Source: Stomorhina lunata
Taxonomy: Eukaryota; Arthropoda; Insecta; Diptera; Rhiniidae
Length of the DNA: 64,000 bases
Direction: 5' to 3'
NCBI GenBank assembly: GCA_933228675.1
Contig: OW121740.1
Coordinates: 6,885,442 to 6,949,441 of the forward strand
The translations under genes and the position numbers were made by a program. Positions within the stretch are counted from its first letter, which is position 1, and every line of letters starts with the position of its first letter. Shown piece after piece: positions 10,655 through 20,716 of this stretch. A model generated the notes under the pieces. That model saw only the letters and a list, made by a program, of their open reading frames with translations, was not told the origin of the DNA and ran no database searches.

Positions 10655-11935
10655 ATTTACTATAACAAGAAAATTTGTGAAAAATTTACTACAAAAAAAA
10701 AAAAAATTTGAAAAATTTACTATAAAAGTAAATTTTTGAAAAATTTCCTATAAAAAGTAAATTTTTGAAAAATTTCCTATAAAAAGCAAATTTTTGAAAA
10801 ATTTCCTATAAAAAGTAAATTTTTGAAAAATTTCCTATAAAAAGTAAATTTTTGAAAAATTTCCTATAAAAAGTAAATTTTGGAAAAAATTTACTATAAA
10901 AAGTAAATTTTGGAAAAAATTTACTATAAAAAGTAAATTTTGGAAAAAATTTACTATAAAAAGTAAATTTTGGAAAAAATTTACTATAAAAAGTAAATTT
11001 TCGGAAAAAATTTACTATAAAAAGTAAATTTTGGAAAAAATTTACTATAAAAAGTAAATTTTTGAAAAATTTACTATAAAAAGTAAATTTTTGAAAAATT
11101 TACTATAAAAAGTAAATTTTTGAAAAATTTACTATAAAAAGTAAATTTTTGAAAAATTTACTATAAAAAGTAAATTTTTGAAAAATTTACTATAAAAAGT
11201 AAATTTTTAAAAAATTTACTATAAAAAGTAAATTTTTGAAAAATTTACTATAAAAAGTAAATTTTTGAAAAATTTACTATAAAAAGTAAATTTTTGAAAA
11301 ATTTACTATAAAAAGTAAATTTTTGAAAAATTTACTATAAAAAGTAAATTTTTGAAAAATTTACTATAAAAAGTAAATTTTTGAAAAATTTATTATAAAA
11401 AGTAAATTTTTGAAAAATTTACTATAAAAAGTAAATTTTTGAAAAATTTACTATAAAAAGTAAATTTTTGAAAAATTTACTATAAAAAGTAAATTTTTGA
11501 AAAATTTACTATAAAAAGTAAATTTTTGAAAAATTTACTATAAAAAGTAAATTTTTGAAAAATTTCCTATAAAAAGTAAATTTTTGAAAAATTTACTATA
11601 AAAAGTAAATTTTTGAAAAATTTACTATAAAAAGTAAATTTTTGAAAAATTTACTATAAAAAGTAAATTTTTGAAAAATTTACTATAAAAAGTAAATTTT
11701 TGAAAAATTTACTATAAAAAGTAAATTTTTGAAAAATTTACTATAAAAAGTAAATTTTTGAAAAATTTACTATAAAAAGTAAATTTTTGAAAAATTTACT
11801 ATAAAAAGTAAATTTTTGAAAAATTTACTATAAAAAGTAAATTTTTGAAAAATTTACTATAAAAAGTAAATTTTTGAAAAATTTACTATAAAAAGTAAAT
11901 TTTTGAAAAATTTACTATAAAAAGTAAATTTTGAA
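10655..11935. repeat. 29-bp tandem satellite with a palindromic monomer
   Basis: About 44 head-to-tail copies. The monomer contains a perfect inverted repeat of 10-bp arms (GTAAATTTTT and AAAAATTTAC) around a central G, followed by the spacer TATAAAAA. Variant monomers are clustered: a TTCCTAT type at about 10740-10870, a longer TTTTGGAAAAAATT type at about 10870-11050, then a nearly homogeneous core to 11935. Such block structure is what unequal exchange produces. The right edge is abrupt, at TTTTGAAAAATGAGCCG. Confidence 0.95.
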
Positions 11936-13656
11936 AAATGAGCCGATCATGTCCTTGGAACATTAAATTTTCGGTTTGATCGTCGACGTTGAAGCGTGAC
12001 CGAGATATCCCCATGCTTTTCTGAGAATTGGATTATAGTAACGAACGAGAAGAGCATTACCTTAGCGTCATTGATATTAGACTACGCCTTATATTTAGCT
12101 GCTTAGCAGGACTTTAGATATGACTCGTAATGTACCCATTTTTAATTTTTCCCTACTTCTTACTTCTTTTTACTGCGTTCAAGCATCATTTGTGATAACT
12201 TCAAATGAAAAAAGGTTTTTAAACTTATGATTGAAAAAAATTATAATGACAGATTTTTACCCTTCAAAATACCACATTTGCTCTTGTTAACACAAAATTT
12301 TTTAGAACAGTAAAGTTACGCCATCTGTTATTAGTTGGACGCATTATTTCTGCTTTTTGTTCTATAGCCGATTTTATTTCTTTTACATCGACGACATGTT
12401 AATGCTATAGGGCTTACCGTCGATGCTAGCCAACTAAGCCACAGCACCCACTAACAAGTGTATTAAATTCTAAGCGACTGGATGTAAGGATTTTGTTAAT
12501 AACGCTCTGCGGGAGACCCAGTAGTCCTTCAAGCGGAAAAATTATATACTATACTTCCACACAAAGAGATATGCAAGGTTTTTCATAGGGTCTGGCATGA
12601 GTAAGGGTCATTTGAATACTAGCCCAAACTTAAAAAAAATCGAATCTTCAAACACTTTCATTTAAAAAACAATTTTAAATCTACATCTTAAATAAGTAGA
12701 GTGATAAGAGTCCAATTTCGAATTCTCAGTTTTAATAGAACCCGGCTTCATGTTGTGGTTATGTAAATATGTAAAACCGGTTTTAAGTAAGATCAACAAC
12801 CCTGACAAAAATATTAAGCAGTTTTCCTTTTTAGGGACAATTCTAAATAGTATAGATCTAGCTAAAATTCCTTCATTATAAAACCAGATCAGCTTTGAAA
12901 AATTATTAAAAAATATTTTCAAGCTTTTATTGCAGAAACAAATTGTTATATTTAAAAAATCGACAAAAAAAATAATTATTAAAAAATACCGCGACAATTA
13001 CTTCCTTCCATATTAAACTCAGGTGTTTCTCAATATTTAAATACCGCTTTAGAATATTAATTTTTTGTTTTCATAATTTTCTTCAATAACATACGAATAT
13101 CTGTCTATCTGTCTGTCTGTCTGTCTGAGTCTTAATATTAAACTTTATTTGGTAACTTTTTGTGTATTTTTATGTGTATGTGTAAATGTTTAAATATTAT
13201 ATAGCACGCGTTTTACAATTCATCAATGAACTTCCTCTTTTGGGAAATTTATTAAACAAAAGAACTAAACTTTTTTTTCTTAGATTATATTTAAATAGCA
13301 ATTGAAAATGTCAAGTATTGAAAGTAAGTTTACTTTAGACATTTACTTTCTGCAATTAGGGTTAAAGTAAGGAAAGGACCAGAAAATGGAATAAAAGCTT
13401 AAGTACTTTGCGTCTTTATTTTTTTAGTATAAAAAGGGGGTGTTTGTCTTCGTTATACTCGTTTTTAATTTTAACTTAAATTTCATTTTAGTAAATTAAA
13501 GAAGAATGAATAAATATTATTTGGTTGTGTTTCAAAAAAAGGGGAGAATAAATAGTATTCATACAAATAAATAAACTTATATTTATTTAATGAAGATGAT
13601 TTGTTTGATATTAGTAGGTTAAAGTTTATCTTATATTCTTAAACGAGCAATAATTG

Positions 13657-13657
<1 letters not shown>
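11936..13657. other. Non-coding stretch, no gene seen
   Basis: Reading frames such as 12662-12997 are AT-driven and lack recognisable similarity. A (GTCT)n tract lies at about 13099-13127. A minus-strand TGGCTTAGTTGG at about 12433-12444 resembles a tRNA A-box but has no good partner B-box. Confidence 0.5.

Positions 13658-13658
<1 letters not shown>

Positions 13659-13742
<84 letters not shown>
13659..13742. repeat. (TA)n microsatellite
   Basis: About 41 uninterrupted TA units. It lies at the left edge of the Helitron-like element; many insect Helitrons have TATATA-rich 5' ends, so it may have expanded from that end. The Tyr-Ile frame across it is an artefact. Confidence 0.95.
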
Positions 13743-13744
<2 letters not shown>

Positions 13745-14258
13745 TATAGAATGACTATCTCGAAAACGGCTCTAACGATTTTGATAAAATTTGGACAGTG
13801 GGTATCTTTTTTGATGTATAGGTCGAAGAAGAAGGGACTTTTGGAACCTTTGCCTCTAAGAGGGTAAAAACGGGTAAAAAGGGGAAAAAATCGAAAACGC
13901 TATATCTCCTTAAGTAATAGGTATAGAAACAAAATTTAAATTACGTTTTAAACAGCTATGAAAATAAACGGACAGGTGTTTGGTACTTTTTTGAAACTAT
14001 GTCCTATAAGGGGTAAAAAGGGTGAAAATAGTTTTTTTGGTACCTTTTTAACCCACTCTTATATTTTAAACTAAGAAATATAGAAAGAAACTTTGTACTG
14101 CAATCAATAGATGTGAAAGAAATATTGAACACGTGTTTGGTACTTTTTTGATTTTGTGGCCAAAATGTGTAAAAAAGGGATAAACTGATAACTTAACATC
14201 TACAAAAGTAATATGAATAGGAAAATTATGTTAACTGCTTTCTAATAAAATGTACCGA

Positions 14259-14905
14259 CAGGTGGCGCCACTGAAAATTACTAAAAATTAATTAAATCGT
14301 AAACTGTACATTTGATCATACTATGATCTTTTGCAAAGTTGTAGCGCATGAGCCGGCGAATGCTTTTTAATTGGTGTTAATTATTTCCGATAGGTGGCGC
14401 TACCGAAAATTACTCAAAGTCAATTTAATCGTAAGCTGTACATATAATCATGCTATAATCTTTAGCAATGTTGTTGCACATGAGCCGACGAAGGTTTCTT
14501 AGTTGGTATGAAGAAATTTCGACAGGTGGCGCCAGTGAAATTTACTTAAAGTCAATTTAATCGTAAACTGTACATTTAATCATGCTATAAATTTTAGCAA
14601 AGTTATTGCGAATAATCCGACGAAGGTTTATTAATTGGAATGACCAAAGTCCGACAGGTGGCGCCACTGAAAATTACTCAAAATGAATTAAATCGTAAAC
14701 TGTGCATTTGATCAGACTATAATCATAAGCAAAGTTGTTACGCATAAGCAGATGAAGGTTTCTTAGTGGTATGAACGACTTCAGGCGGCGCCACTGAAAA
14801 CTACTCGAAATGAATTAAATCGTAAACTGTGCATTTGATCAGACTATAATCTTTAGCAAAGTTGTTGCGCATGAGTCGACGGAGGTTTCTGTTGGTATGA
14901 CCAAT
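14259..14905. repeat. Five tandem copies of a ~130-bp unit inside the Helitron
   Basis: Each unit starts near RGGTGGCGCYACTGAAAATTACT, continues with AATCGTAAACTGTRCAT, and ends with GACGAAGGTTTCTTAGTTGGTATGA-like sequence. Copies begin near 14259, 14391, 14520, 14652 and about 14783 and differ by roughly 10-20%. Internal tandem repeats are common in non-autonomous Helitrons. Confidence 0.85.
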
Positions 14906-15029
14906 TTTCAAAATTATTTAAAATGAGTTAAACTGTAACTGTATAAAATAAAATATATAAAAACTATAAAATTCGCCTCAAAATGCTTATCATAAAGCCC
15001 CGAGCAAGGCTCGGTCAACCAGGTACTGA

Positions 15030-15344
15030 AGGTTAAATGGGGGTAAAAATGTTTGCATCATACAGCCTTCGATACAATATATCGACCAATATTTTAAGAG
15101 TTCAAACTATCATTGATGATCTTCATATAAATCAATTCTCAATCTTAGATCATTATATAGACAAGTTTCTAATCGTGGATCTTCAATGAGTTCTTCAATT
15201 GTTCATCATAAACACAGGTCGGTGCAAAGAGATCAAAAAAAAATAGTCGGCAGAGTTATAGTTTTTTATACTTTTAACTAAACTAGGTATTTTTTTAAAA
15301 TGTGTAGTTCTAACGTTTTAAAAAGTAAAAGTTTTCTACACCAT
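15030..15344. other. Short non-coding stretch
   Basis: No gene or repeat recognised; an imperfect repetition of ATCTTCAT/GATCTTCAAT is seen around 15115-15200. Confidence 0.4.
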
Positions 15345-16108
15345 TTTTATACCCTTCACTACCATAGGTGGAAAGGGTATTATAAGTTTGTGCTGATGTA
15401 TGTAACGCAAGGAAATATTTGTCTTAGACCCACCTTTTAGTATACCAATAGGCTTAAAATCACTTGAGTCGATTTAGTGATGTCCGTCCATCCGTCCGTC
15501 TGGCTGGACCTCCATGTAAACCTTGGTCGCAATTCTAAAGATAATTTGATGAAATTTGGCACACATCATTTTTTTAATAATGAGACCAAGGCTATTGAAA
15601 TTCGTCAAAATCGGTCCATTATTTATGGTACCTCCCATAGGTCCCACTTCCCGGAATTGATATATTGGCCACAAATATCAATATTTTTGCATGAAATTTA
15701 AATCAAATACTGCTTATGTAAACTAAAATTACTGTACCAAATTTCGTTAAAATCGGTCCCATACAAACTTTTCTTTAAAAACACACTAAATAAAGCAAAA
15801 ATCACTAAAACGCTCGTAAATCTAAAGATAATGAGAATTTTAAGTTTATTTTCTGCACACATAATTCTGTAACAACTGTAATCAATTTGCTAAATTTCGA
15901 GATAATCGGTCTACATTTGACCCTTGCTCTCATATAAGTCCAGATGACGGAAACAGCTTAAATATATAAGTTTTGAGAAAATGTTTGTATGATGGCAAAA
16001 TTTAGCAAATATTTGTCTTTTTACAGAAAAAATAACACCTTTGACTTCAGTGGTGAAGGGTATCGTATGGTCGGGCTTGACCGACTATAGTACTTTCTTA
16101 CTTGTTTT
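15345..16108 (+). mobile_element. DINE-1/Helentron-type element 1
   Basis: Starts TTTTATACCCTTCACTACC, followed by AAGGGTAT forming a subterminal inverted repeat, then TATGTAACGC, GTATACCAATAG, the CGATTTAGTGATGTCCGTCC block and a CCGTCCGTCTGGC tract. It ends in GGGCTTGACCGACTATAGTACTTTCTTACTTGTTTT. This order closely parallels the DINE-1 elements of Drosophila. No protein is encoded; the frames at 15474-15701 are shadows. Confidence 0.8.
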
Positions 16109-16486
16109 ATTAAAAAATTTTCTATAGAAAATTTTTTTTATTCAAAATGTTTCTACAGAATATTTTTTTATCAAAAATTTTTCTATAAAATATTTTTTTA
16201 TCAATGATTTTTCTATAGATAATTTTTTTATCAAAAATTTTTCTATAGAAAATTCTTTTTATCAAAAATTTTTCTATAGAAAAGTTTTTCTTATCAAAAA
16301 TTTTTCTTTAGAAAATTTTTTTTAGCGAAAATTTTTCTATTGAAAATTTTTTCATCTAAAATTTTTTATAGAAAATTTTTTTATCAAAAATTTCTCTATA
16401 GAAATTTTTTTTATCAAAAATTTTCTATAGAAAATTTTTTTGTCAAAAATTTTTCTATTAAAAATTTCTCTGTAGAAATTTGTTTA
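16109..16486. repeat. AT-rich tandem array (TTTTCTATAGAAAA type)
   Basis: About 12 degenerate copies of a ~30-bp unit with the palindrome TTTTCTATAGAAAA joined by TTTTTTATCAAAAAT. It starts right at the DINE element's end. The unit is the reverse complement of the array at 36862-37770. Confidence 0.9.
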
Positions 16487-16487
16487 T

Positions 16488-16592
16488 CCGATTGAGTGAA
16501 ATTTACATGTATTTTGTTTTTGTTACAATAACAAAACACATATAAATTTCACTCAATCGTCAGACGCTTGAGTTATATAAACCCCACATTAA
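16488..16592. mobile_element. Palindromic MITE (TGTGGGG family), left-truncated copy
   Basis: Both arms around TTTGTTACAATAACAAAA are present, but the outer left third is missing; the right end AGTTATATAAACCCCACATT is intact. Full copies lie at 28843-28972 and 29201-29335. It lies against a DINE fragment that continues at 16593. Confidence 0.8.
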
Positions 16593-16860
16593 GCTGTTAC
16601 CGTCATTTGGACTTATATGAGAGCTAGGGTCAAATGTGGAGCGATTACCTCGAAATTTGGCAAATTGATTACAGTTGTTACATATATTATGATTACAAAA
16701 TAAACTTAAAATTCCCATTATCTTCAGATTTAAGAGCGTTTTAGTGATTTTTGTCTCATTTGCGTTTTGACACATAAGTTTGTATGGGAGCTATGGTCAA
16801 ATGTGGACCGATTTCAACAAAATCCAATTTTCAATCGTCAATCTTCTGGAAATCGATTTA
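16593..16860 (-). mobile_element. DINE-type fragment, reverse orientation
   Basis: Matches the interior of elements 1 and 2: AGCTGTTACCGTCATTTGG, CTTATATGAGAGCTAGGGTC, then GTATGGGAGCTATGGTCAAA and GTGGACCGATTTCAAC. Both termini are missing. Confidence 0.75.
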
Positions 16861-16884
16861 AAATATGTCTACCGTCTAACAGTC

Positions 16885-17375
16885 AATGAATAGACCCCAG
16901 TTTTTAACTGTAGGGTCTAACAAAGTAAAATTTTTAACAGGTAGAGTGTAATTGACTCGGATAAAGTCAAATCGACTAAGAGATAAAGTCAAATTGACTC
17001 GAAGAGAGTAAAAATTTACATGTTAGATTCATTCGGAGATAGTCAAACTTAGTCAGATAAAGTCAAATTCGTATATAGACTCGTATAGAGTCATATTGAC
17101 ATGGCTTGACTAGTATAGAGTCATATTTACATAGGTTGACTGAAGAAGAGTTAAATTAACTTTTATAGAATCAAATTAATTTAAAATATCAAATCGACTC
17201 GTATAAAGTAAAACTGAGACGAATTGAGTCAAATTTACTACGAGAGAGTCAAATTGATCAAAAGAGAATAAAATTTATATGTTAGATTGACTCGGAGATA
17301 GCCAAATTGAGTCGGATAGAGTAAAATTGACTCGTAAAGATTAAAATTGACTCGGGTAAGGTGACGAAGTGAAAT
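16885..17375. repeat. Degenerate TCAAATTGACTCG satellite, block 1
   Basis: Loose repetition with a period of about 20 bp of GAGTCAAATTGACTCGGATA-like units; the GAGTC..GACTC core is near-palindromic. Monomers diverge strongly from each other. The same satellite resumes at 18041, 19536, 22200, 25585, 27590 and 28500, always interrupted by transposable elements. Confidence 0.85.
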
Positions 17376-17487
17376 TTTTTTTTATTGTTTATTTATTTAC
17401 ATTTCATATTAATATTAAACTATATAAACACTAGTTAACAATAGAAATTCAAAATATACGAAGTGAAATTAACAGGTTAGATTGACT

Positions 17488-18032
17488 CAGGGATGGCAAA
17501 CATGGTACAATTGTACTTTTTTGATACATTTTTAACCTTGTTGGTACCGTGGTGCTACCGCGTTCTACTTGATATTATTTTCAATTTTGAACTTTTAACT
17601 GTTTAATTATGAAGTTTTTGGAAGACTGAAACTGTAAACTGATTTTTATAAGTAGCTACATACTTGTAGCATTCCGAATGACTTTAAGTTCAAGTGCAAT
17701 TTTAAAAACATTTCTATAGAAATTGGTTAAATAGGTTGATTATTTCTGTACTTCTAAATATGTTGACAACCGTTCATCGGACCATAGTAGTTCTGAGTTT
17801 ATTATGAACTTCAATTGTTAAATTTTATTCGATTTTCGGATCAAAAGGGATCAAATTAGATCCATTCTATAGTATTGAATTTGAAACCCGTCAACTGAGT
17901 CATTTTTTGAAGCCGATATGTTCAATTTTAAATACAATATATCCTGTATACGAAATGTTAGCATCATGGTTTAAAAAGTACATTTTGTTTTCATATTTGT
18001 TACAAAATCAAGTGAGGCATTTTCCATCCCTG
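17488..18032. mobile_element. hAT-type non-autonomous element (CAGGGATGG termini)
   Basis: Left end CAGGGATGGCAAA and inverted right end CAGGGATGGAAAA fit hAT termini. The flanking octamers are GATTGACT (17480-17487) and GGTTGACT (18033-18040), a 7/8 match to the 8-bp duplication hAT elements make. The target is the surrounding satellite, which is itself repetitive, so the duplication is supportive rather than decisive. The 545-bp body has no transposase frame. Confidence 0.75.
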
Positions 18033-18040
18033 GGTTGACT

Positions 18041-18234
18041 CGAGATAATCAAATTAACTAAGTTGAAGTCAAATTTAATCGGATAATGTCAATTTGACTA
18101 GAATTGAATTAGAGTCAAATTGACTCGGATAGAGCTAAATAGGGTCAAACTAGGATATACAAGCTTGAATAGAGACAAACTGGATGGAAAAATTTAAACG
18201 ATTGGAGTTTAATTAATTAGGATGAAGTCAATTA
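18041..18234. repeat. Degenerate TCAAATTGACTCG satellite, block 2
   Basis: Continuation of the satellite between the hAT element and the DD37E mariner. Confidence 0.75.
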
Positions 18235-18236
18235 TA

Positions 18237-19533
18237 AAGAGTGCTCTAAATAAAATTTGTAGTTGGATTTTCTTAAATAAAAATCAAACCTTTTAATATA
18301 AAAACTCTACAAAATACGCAAATATAATGACATATTATACAAAATCATTTAGCATTAAAATGTTTACTTAGTACTCGGGTTTTGCAAAATTATCGACTTT
18401 TTTCGGAAACCCTCCCATTAAAGATTTTACAGTTGCTTCTGATACCTTTTTGGAGCATGTGTTTCACCTGCGCTTAAAATCGGACATGTTCTTGGAAATC
18501 TTTCCTGTGTTCTTCAATTCCTTTTTTACCAGAGCCCAATATCTTTCCACAGGCCGAAGTTCTGGACAGTTAGGTGGATTTGCCTCTCGTGGTACAAAAA
18601 TGACATTATTCTTTGAGTACCACTCAAGTGCCTTTTTTCCATAATGGCATGATGCCAAATCGGGCCAAAAAAATTTAGTCACTCTGTGCTCTCTTAAAAA
18701 GGGTAACAACCGTTTTTGTAGGCACTCCTTTATATAAATTTCTGTGTTTATTGTGCCAGATGCCACAAATACTTTACTTCTTTTGCCACAACTGCAAATA
18801 GCTTGCCACACGAGAAACTTCTTAGGGAATTTTGTTTGTTCTTTTGTGCGAAACTCTTGTCGAACATTGCCCCGTTTATCAGCAACATACAAATCTTGAC
18901 CAGGAAGTTGAGAAAAGTCTGCCAGTACGTATGTTTCATCATCCATCACACAACAGATGTATTTTTTATAAAATCAGACTTCAATTTTTTCGCTCGTTTT
19001 TTTGCTTCTAAGTTCTTTATAGCATTGCGATCTGGAACCTTTTGGACTTTGTATGTCTTCAGTCCAGCATAAGCTTTGACTCTATGTGCAAAATTCGTAG
19101 AACATTTCACCGTACGAGCTGCTTTTCTTAAAGAAGGGTTAGGCGCTCTTCGAAAGAGTCGCTCGACTTCTTTTGCCTTACCAATATCTGTAGGACCTTT
19201 TTTCCTCCCTGATCCAGGTTTTCTTTCAATGCTCAGGTTTTCCTTATACCGTCTGATAGCATTAGAAACCGTTCGAGGGTCAACTTTCAAATTTTTAGCT
19301 AATTTTTTAAAAGTCCATGACGGATTTTTTTTGAAAAGTTTTAATTATATTTTCACGAACTTTTTTTTCGCAGTTCATTTTGATTGAAATAACTATTGAA
19401 AATTAATAATTTCTAAAATAATAGTATCTGACATATCTATAGAAACTAACTTGATCAAAAAATAAATTATTTCTTGCACTATGGATAAATTTTGTCTAAA
19501 ATAGTAAATGCATATTTTTTTTAGAACACTCTT
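18237..19533 (-). mobile_element. Tc1/mariner element of the DD37E group
   Basis: Ends AAGAGTGCTCTAAATAAAAT and, inverted from the right, AAGAGTGTTCTAAAAAAAAT form terminal inverted repeats; TA flanks both sides (18235-18236 and 19534-19535). The element is 1,297 bp and carries a broken transposase on the minus strand. The spacing of the catalytic residues places it with the DD37E elements best known from mosquitoes. Confidence 0.9.
18368..19378 (-). pseudogene. Broken DD37E transposase
   Basis: Would start at an ATG at 19376-19378 and end at a TAA at 18368-18370. An N-terminal DNA-binding part (VDPRTVSNAIRRY, then the basic linker KPGSGRKKGP) is followed by a catalytic domain with DDETYV, FWPDLASCHYGK and PPNCPELRPVERYW; 37 residues separate the second Asp from the Glu. 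Disablements seen: an extra A in an A-run near 19330, a one-base frameshift at 18946-18949 just before the first catalytic Asp, and a premature TGA at 18464-18466. The catalytic residues themselves remain. Confidence 0.9.
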
Positions 19534-19535
19534 TA

Positions 19536-19640
19536 TATATATATATAATAAGTCAAATTGCCTCTGACAAAATCAAACGGTCTCGGATAGAGTCAAACTT
19601 ACTAGAATAGTGTAAAATTTTCAAGAAAACCCAAAATTAA
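19536..19640. repeat. Degenerate TCAAATTG satellite, block 3
   Basis: Short remnant of the satellite (AAGTCAAATTGCC, AGAGTCAAACTTAC) directly right of the DD37E element. Confidence 0.65.
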
Positions 19641-20716
19641 AGAAGGTATGAGAACTAAAAATTTCTCGCTTCCTAAAATTCACACAATTATTAAAACAAT
19701 AATCAAAAACTTCCATATTGTTTTAAAAGGGACACACACGCATATCAAATTTATTGTACAAGTGCTTTAAAAATAATTTTGTAACTACCGTTTAGTGAAC
19801 TATTTTGACAAATCATAATTCGCAGCAGGACAACATAAACAAACAATTATTTTCCATAATGATACTAATCTGACCACAATAATGTCGCAAATTTTGCTTA
19901 CCTCTCGCTCGATGACTTTTTGCCAAACGAAATCTTTTATATCGTTACAAAACGTTGGTTGCAATTATAATTCGGTTATTCCAGTCAAACACAAAACACT
20001 CCATCCATCCACTATTAAAGAACAAGGGCAGCGACCACTTTAGCACGTATTGACAGAAAACAGCATTAAATTGTGTTGATAGAAATAATAACGAGAGTTT
20101 TAAAAGTATAAATACAAAATCGGCGTCCTCGTTGTCGTTATTGTCATTATAAATTTACACCCTTAAATCATTAAACGCATGACCATTGAATTCAGAAATG
20201 AAAAATCATAATTCACACTAGAGCTCTGAAAAAATTCAGGACAGACAGACAGACAGACAGACAGAAATAATCATTCAAATTTGTGGTGTTGGGAATGGTG
20301 TGAACTAAAGCAAAATACAAAAGAATAGAAAATTTAAATTATTTACACACCAAAAACACTGAGATGCCCCCATTTATTGTTGACCAATGCCTATTATAAA
20401 CTGATGATGCGTTCGTTGATGTCTGTCTGCCTGTGTCTGTCTAGAACACAACAAAATGACCAAAATGCCTCTCATATGCTTAGACATACTATATCTGTGA
20501 AGTTGTCTGTTTGATCGACAATTGTTGTAATAATTACCTTAAACTTTTCTCTTTTTTATTTAGTTTAATTTTATAAATGCGTTATTTGCTGTTTATTTTA
20601 TTTTAAATTCTGTAAATGTCGTAGTACTGACATTTGCAGCAACAAAATTAAAGAATAATGTCATTCACTTCTGGGGGAAAAAAAATTATACCAAAATCTG
20701 TACAAGTTTTACAAAG
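19641..20716. other. Non-coding stretch with GACA/GTCT simple repeats
   Basis: No gene seen. A (CAGA)n tract lies at about 20241-20266 and a GTCTGTCTGCCTG tract near 20421-20442. Confidence 0.5.

Larger units (their letters stand above)
13659..15029 (+). mobile_element. Non-autonomous Helitron-like element
   Basis: The right end has the classic rolling-circle terminator: a GC-rich hairpin (CCGAGC-AAG-GCTCGG, 15000-15014) followed after 11 nt by CTGA (15026-15029), fitting the CTRR rule. The left part begins, after the TA tract, with CTCGAAAACGGCTCTAACG, a stretch I recognise from insect Helitrons. No Rep/helicase frame is present. The exact 5' end is uncertain because of the microsatellite; Helitrons leave no target duplication to check. 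Confidence 0.7.

Noticed and set aside
10655..11935. CRISPR-like array of regular short repeats
   Set aside because: The repeats are head to tail without unique spacers, and the context is a eukaryotic genome; it is a satellite.
12662..12997. 111-aa hydrophobic protein on the minus strand
   Set aside because: AT-rich sequence read on this strand readily gives Phe/Ile/Lys-rich frames; no similarity or splice context.
13658..13867. 69-aa protein with Tyr-Ile repeats
   Set aside because: It is the translation of a (TA)n microsatellite and the start of a Helitron.
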